Of a stretch of DNA of 64,000 nt, positions 61,601 to 64,000 are shown piece after piece. The number at the start of each line of letters is the position of its first letter. The first letter of the stretch is position 1. The translations under genes and the position numbers were made by a program. This stretch comes from Apis mellifera. Lineage: Eukaryota > Arthropoda > Insecta > Hymenoptera > Apidae. Location of the stretch: contig NC_037639.1 of assembly GCF_003254395.2 (NCBI RefSeq), forward strand, positions 15,106,537-15,170,536. Direction: 5' to 3'. The notes beneath the pieces were generated by a model. That model ran no database searches. It was not told the DNA's origin and worked only from the letters and a program-made list of their open reading frames with translations.

Positions 61601-62787
61601 TATTCGAATGTTATCGCTTTAAACTTTTTAACAAGAAAAAAAAAGATATATATATATTTAAGAAGAAACGTGTGATCGAATGATGTTAACGAATAAAAAG
61701 TAGAGAAGAAAAAAAGAAAGAAGAGGAAAAAAGAACAAAAGAAAAAGGAGGAAAAATCGCAATCGTCCAAAGAGATTTTAGAGGTTAGGCCACACACACC
61801 GTACGCATTGTGAGGATGACTCTTCTTTCTCTCTTTCTGCCTCCCCCTCCCTACCCAGCACTCCTTTTTCCGTGTATTCAAAGAAACACATGCCCTAGCA
61901 TATGCCGCGGTAAGTGTGTGCAAGAGGAAGGACGAGGGTGTCGGATTGCTGAAGAAAATCGGGGGGAGGAGGAGGTTAGTTTTTACACTAATTAGTCACC
62001 GAGTCTCTTGTGGCTGTCAAACATTGTGACCGCCCCCCTGCGGTAGTCCTTCCTCTCTCGGAGAAGGAAGATCCTCACGTGTGTGCCTTTTTTTTTCTCC
62101 TCTCTTTTTTCTCTCTCTCCTTTTTTTTTCCTCTTCTCCTTTTCTCCTCTCTCTCTCTTTCTTTTTTTTCATTATCATTACACATCGCCACAATCATGCA
62201 CGCATTACGATTTCCTGCAAAAGAGGAAATCTTATATAACAATTGTAATAAATTCGATTCATCGATTGTTTTTGCAGATAATCTTGAATTCGATGCATCG
62301 ATATCAGCCACGTTGCCACGTCGTGGTAGCACCTTCGCCGCCCGGCTCTGCCCCCGATCCACGGACCGAGAATTTCAAAACGTTCACGTTCCCGGAGACA
62401 CGATTCACAGCCGTCACCGCGTATCAGAATCATCGCATCACGCAGCTCAAGATCGCGAGCAACCCGTTCGCGAAAGGTTTTCGGGATTGCGAGTCGGACG
62501 AGTGCGAGCCGGTCGCCGTTGTTCCGGGGATGCAAAATCCGGCGAAGAGGGCCGCGACAGGAAGTGGCGGCGTTTTGTCGTCCAACTACGTAAACGCTAT
62601 ACCCACGGTGCAAATTCCAAGCATATCGGCGGGCCAAGAGCATCATCAATTTTACGGAGCTACAGCAGCCGGGCCTTGGCCGTACGCGGGACACCATGGA
62701 CAACATGGCGCGACTGCGCACATGAATTCCATCCACTATCCTCATCATTCTCATCCCGGGCCATCATTGTACCACGGGCCACGGTAA
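56858..62787 (+). CDS. org-1: T-box transcription factor of the Tbx1/10 group (org-1)
   Basis: DNA-binding developmental regulator; in flies org-1 specifies visceral and alary muscle founder cells. Four exons, 56858-56990, 57087-57442, 57910-58161 and 62278-62787, give 416 aa if the TAA at the end of exon 4 is the real stop. The N terminus is Gln/His-rich with an Asn-His run. The T-box covers about 133-317: KPLWEEFHQLGTEMIVTKAG, RRMFPTFQ, DDKRYRYAFHSSAWVVAG, HPDSPASGAHWMKQ, LTNNQLDDNGH, IILNSMHRYQPR, TAVTAYQNHRITQLKI and SNPFAKGFRD. These match Tbx1 more closely than omb, Doc, mid or byn types. The tail is His/Gly/Pro-rich. The end is uncertain because CCACG|GTAATT could be a donor to an exon beyond the window. 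The exons are G/C-rich. Confidence 0.9.
58162..62277 (+). other. org-1 intron 3 (4.1 kb) containing a dimeric tandem repeat
   Basis: This intron splits the T-box between NGH and IILNSM, a position often interrupted in this family. It holds a (TA)n run (58,556-58,602), the 159-bp tandem repeat at 59,311-60,641, and a polypyrimidine tract (62,080-62,170) about 110-200 bp before exon 4. I see no nested gene. Confidence 0.7.
59311..60641. repeat. Tandem minisatellite, 159-bp period made of two diverged ~79-bp halves
   Basis: The phrase TTCATCGAATCGAATCGA recurs at 59332, 59491, 59650, 59810, 59969, 60128, 60287, 60448 and 60598 with minor changes. The spacings are 159, 159, 160, 159, 159, 159, 161 and 150. 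Within each unit the first half (GAATTATTTCGATCGGAAAA to TATCGATAATCAAATTTATA) is a diverged copy of the second half (GAATTATTTTGAATAGAAAA to TATCGATAATTAAATTTATA), so the array is a higher-order dimer. At least nine exact TATCGATA palindromes remain. Confidence 0.95.
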
Positions 62788-63462
62788 TTCGAATTTTCCT
62801 CCCTTCCTTTCTCCCCCTCCTCAAAATTTTTCCCCGAGAAAAATGACACGGTGAAATTTGTGAATCATTTGTGATCGTAGTTCGAGTAGTGGATAAATAA
62901 TTATCTATCAAATCGTTTCGAAGCTGAAAAAGAAAAAGAAGGAAGGAAGGAAGGAAGAAAAGATTAAGAAGGGAGTAGAGTTATTAAAATTGGAGAAAAT
63001 TAATTGATTCTCGATCGATGCCAAAGTAACGTGATAACGCGTCAGGTGATAGAAGATAAGTTTTTACACGAAGAACGGATGAATTTATATTACGAGTTAA
63101 TTTTTAAACGAGTTACGTTTAAAATAAGATACATAAGGATAAATAAATGAGAAACATTCGTTCGAATGTTTGTATCAAAGATGTAATGTAAATTAGGTTT
63201 AAGGATATAGAGTTATTTAAATTATACACGTAATGCAACGTAAATGTCTTATCAGGTTTGTATGGAAATATATGTTTATTATATTTCTCGAGATTCAAGA
63301 TCCTCGGGTAAATGATCGTTGTAAACGTTATATCGTTATTATAAATATAACCTCTATTTATTTAAAGATACTTATAAACGATTCATATTATATTAGAATA
63401 TTTATAAGATTTACGAAAAATTATATTATACAAATGATTTACTGGAGGATCTTGTGAAGATA

Positions 63463-63507
<45 letters not shown>

Positions 63508-64000
63508 ATAAAAGATTGACTGGTGTTCACGATGATAAAATTGCGTGATACAAATCGGTTAGTGTCGTAGGTCCGTAGCGAGCCAGTCGAAAAAGAAAGT
63601 GCCTTTTGTAGGAGCAAAGTGCATCTATTTATACAGGGTGTCTGAAATGCCAAACGAGCTTAAAACGCTCTCGAGCCAAGACGGGAAAGTAAACGCACCG
63701 TGACAACCCATGAGAGAAACTCGGCTATTAAGTGCCTTAATAAATTATTCGACAAGTATCATGTGTACCATTGTGTTTCGAAACTTTTTTGCCTTGCTTA
63801 TGTTAAACAACATATTAAAAAAAAAAAAAAAGAAAAATAAGAGCTTTATATATGAAAATGAAAAAAAAAAGAAAAATCTTAATACCAAATATTCAGAGTT
63901 TACAGTTAATTATTTCACAATCTCTTACGAATATCCTCTCTTCCTAATTCCCTTCTATACACACAAAACTTCTTTTTCTTAATCTATCCTTTTTTCCTTT
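62788..64000. other. Downstream of org-1 exon 4: 3' UTR or intron, no feature resolved
   Basis: Mixed-composition sequence with a (GGAA)n run (62,940-62,957), a (TA)n/(TATG)n run (63,465-63,508) and A-runs near 63,820 and 63,870. No open frame here is convincing. If exon 4 uses the GTAATT donor, this is intron; otherwise it is the org-1 3' UTR and flank. Confidence 0.5.

Noticed and set aside
62010..62846. 278-aa plus-strand ORF overlapping org-1 exon 4 in another frame
   Set aside because: The T-box frame is unmistakable in the shifted frame; this one is a shadow plus a polypyrimidine tract.
63633..63655. Word TACAGGGTGTCTGAAATG resembling ends of some insect DNA transposons
   Set aside because: No matching inverted end, target duplication or transposase frame is visible in the window.

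Overview
The window is nuclear DNA from an insect, most likely a hymenopteran of the honey bee type. Background sequence is extremely AT-rich, introns are mostly short (60-100 bp), microsatellites are long and pure, and a few GC- and CpG-rich islands sit around developmental exons. The animal assignment comes from the genes, which are clear orthologues of conserved metazoan families. The genus is an inference from base composition and gene architecture only. All gene models were joined by hand from open frames, splice sites and phase, and each model closes in frame over its whole length.

Layout: 0.1-3.7 kb holds DDX49 (+) and a TMEM53-like hydrolase (-), tail to tail. 3.7-9.0 kb is AT desert with a 172-bp pure (GA)n tract. 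9.0-13.5 kb is POSH/SH3RF (-), divergent from a class I phosphatidylinositol transfer protein (+, 15.2-17.3 kb). A short-chain acyl-CoA dehydrogenase (-, 19.1-20.6 kb) is divergent from an unnamed single-pass membrane protein with a cupin/JmjC-like lumenal domain (+, 21.5-23.3 kb). 23.3-29.4 kb has no gene I can support and may hold long 3' UTRs. 29.4-41.1 kb is RIM-binding protein (Rim-BP, -, 16 coding exons). 41.1-47.1 kb is its probable 5' region and contains an unrecognised intronless 95-aa ORF. 47.1-53.2 kb is compact: windbeutel/ERp29 (+), RanBP1 (-) and PP1 catalytic subunit (+). 53.2-56.9 kb is the PP1 3' UTR followed by a GC island. 56.9-62.8 kb is the T-box gene org-1 (Tbx1/10 group, +), whose large intron contains a 159-bp dimeric tandem repeat.

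The genes are ordinary housekeeping, metabolic, synaptic and developmental genes and do not form an operon-like system. Expression is organised as divergent pairs sharing short promoters (POSH/PITP, SCAD/membrane protein, RanBP1/PP1) and as convergent pairs (DDX49/TMEM53, PITP/SCAD, wbl/RanBP1). The most unusual items are the intronic dimeric repeat carrying at least nine DRE-like TATCGATA palindromes, the orphan 95-aa ORF with its own TATA box and poly(A) signal, and the glutamine-rich 3' end of Rim-BP with an ambiguous terminus. I found no transposon, CRISPR array, tRNA or rRNA that I could support.
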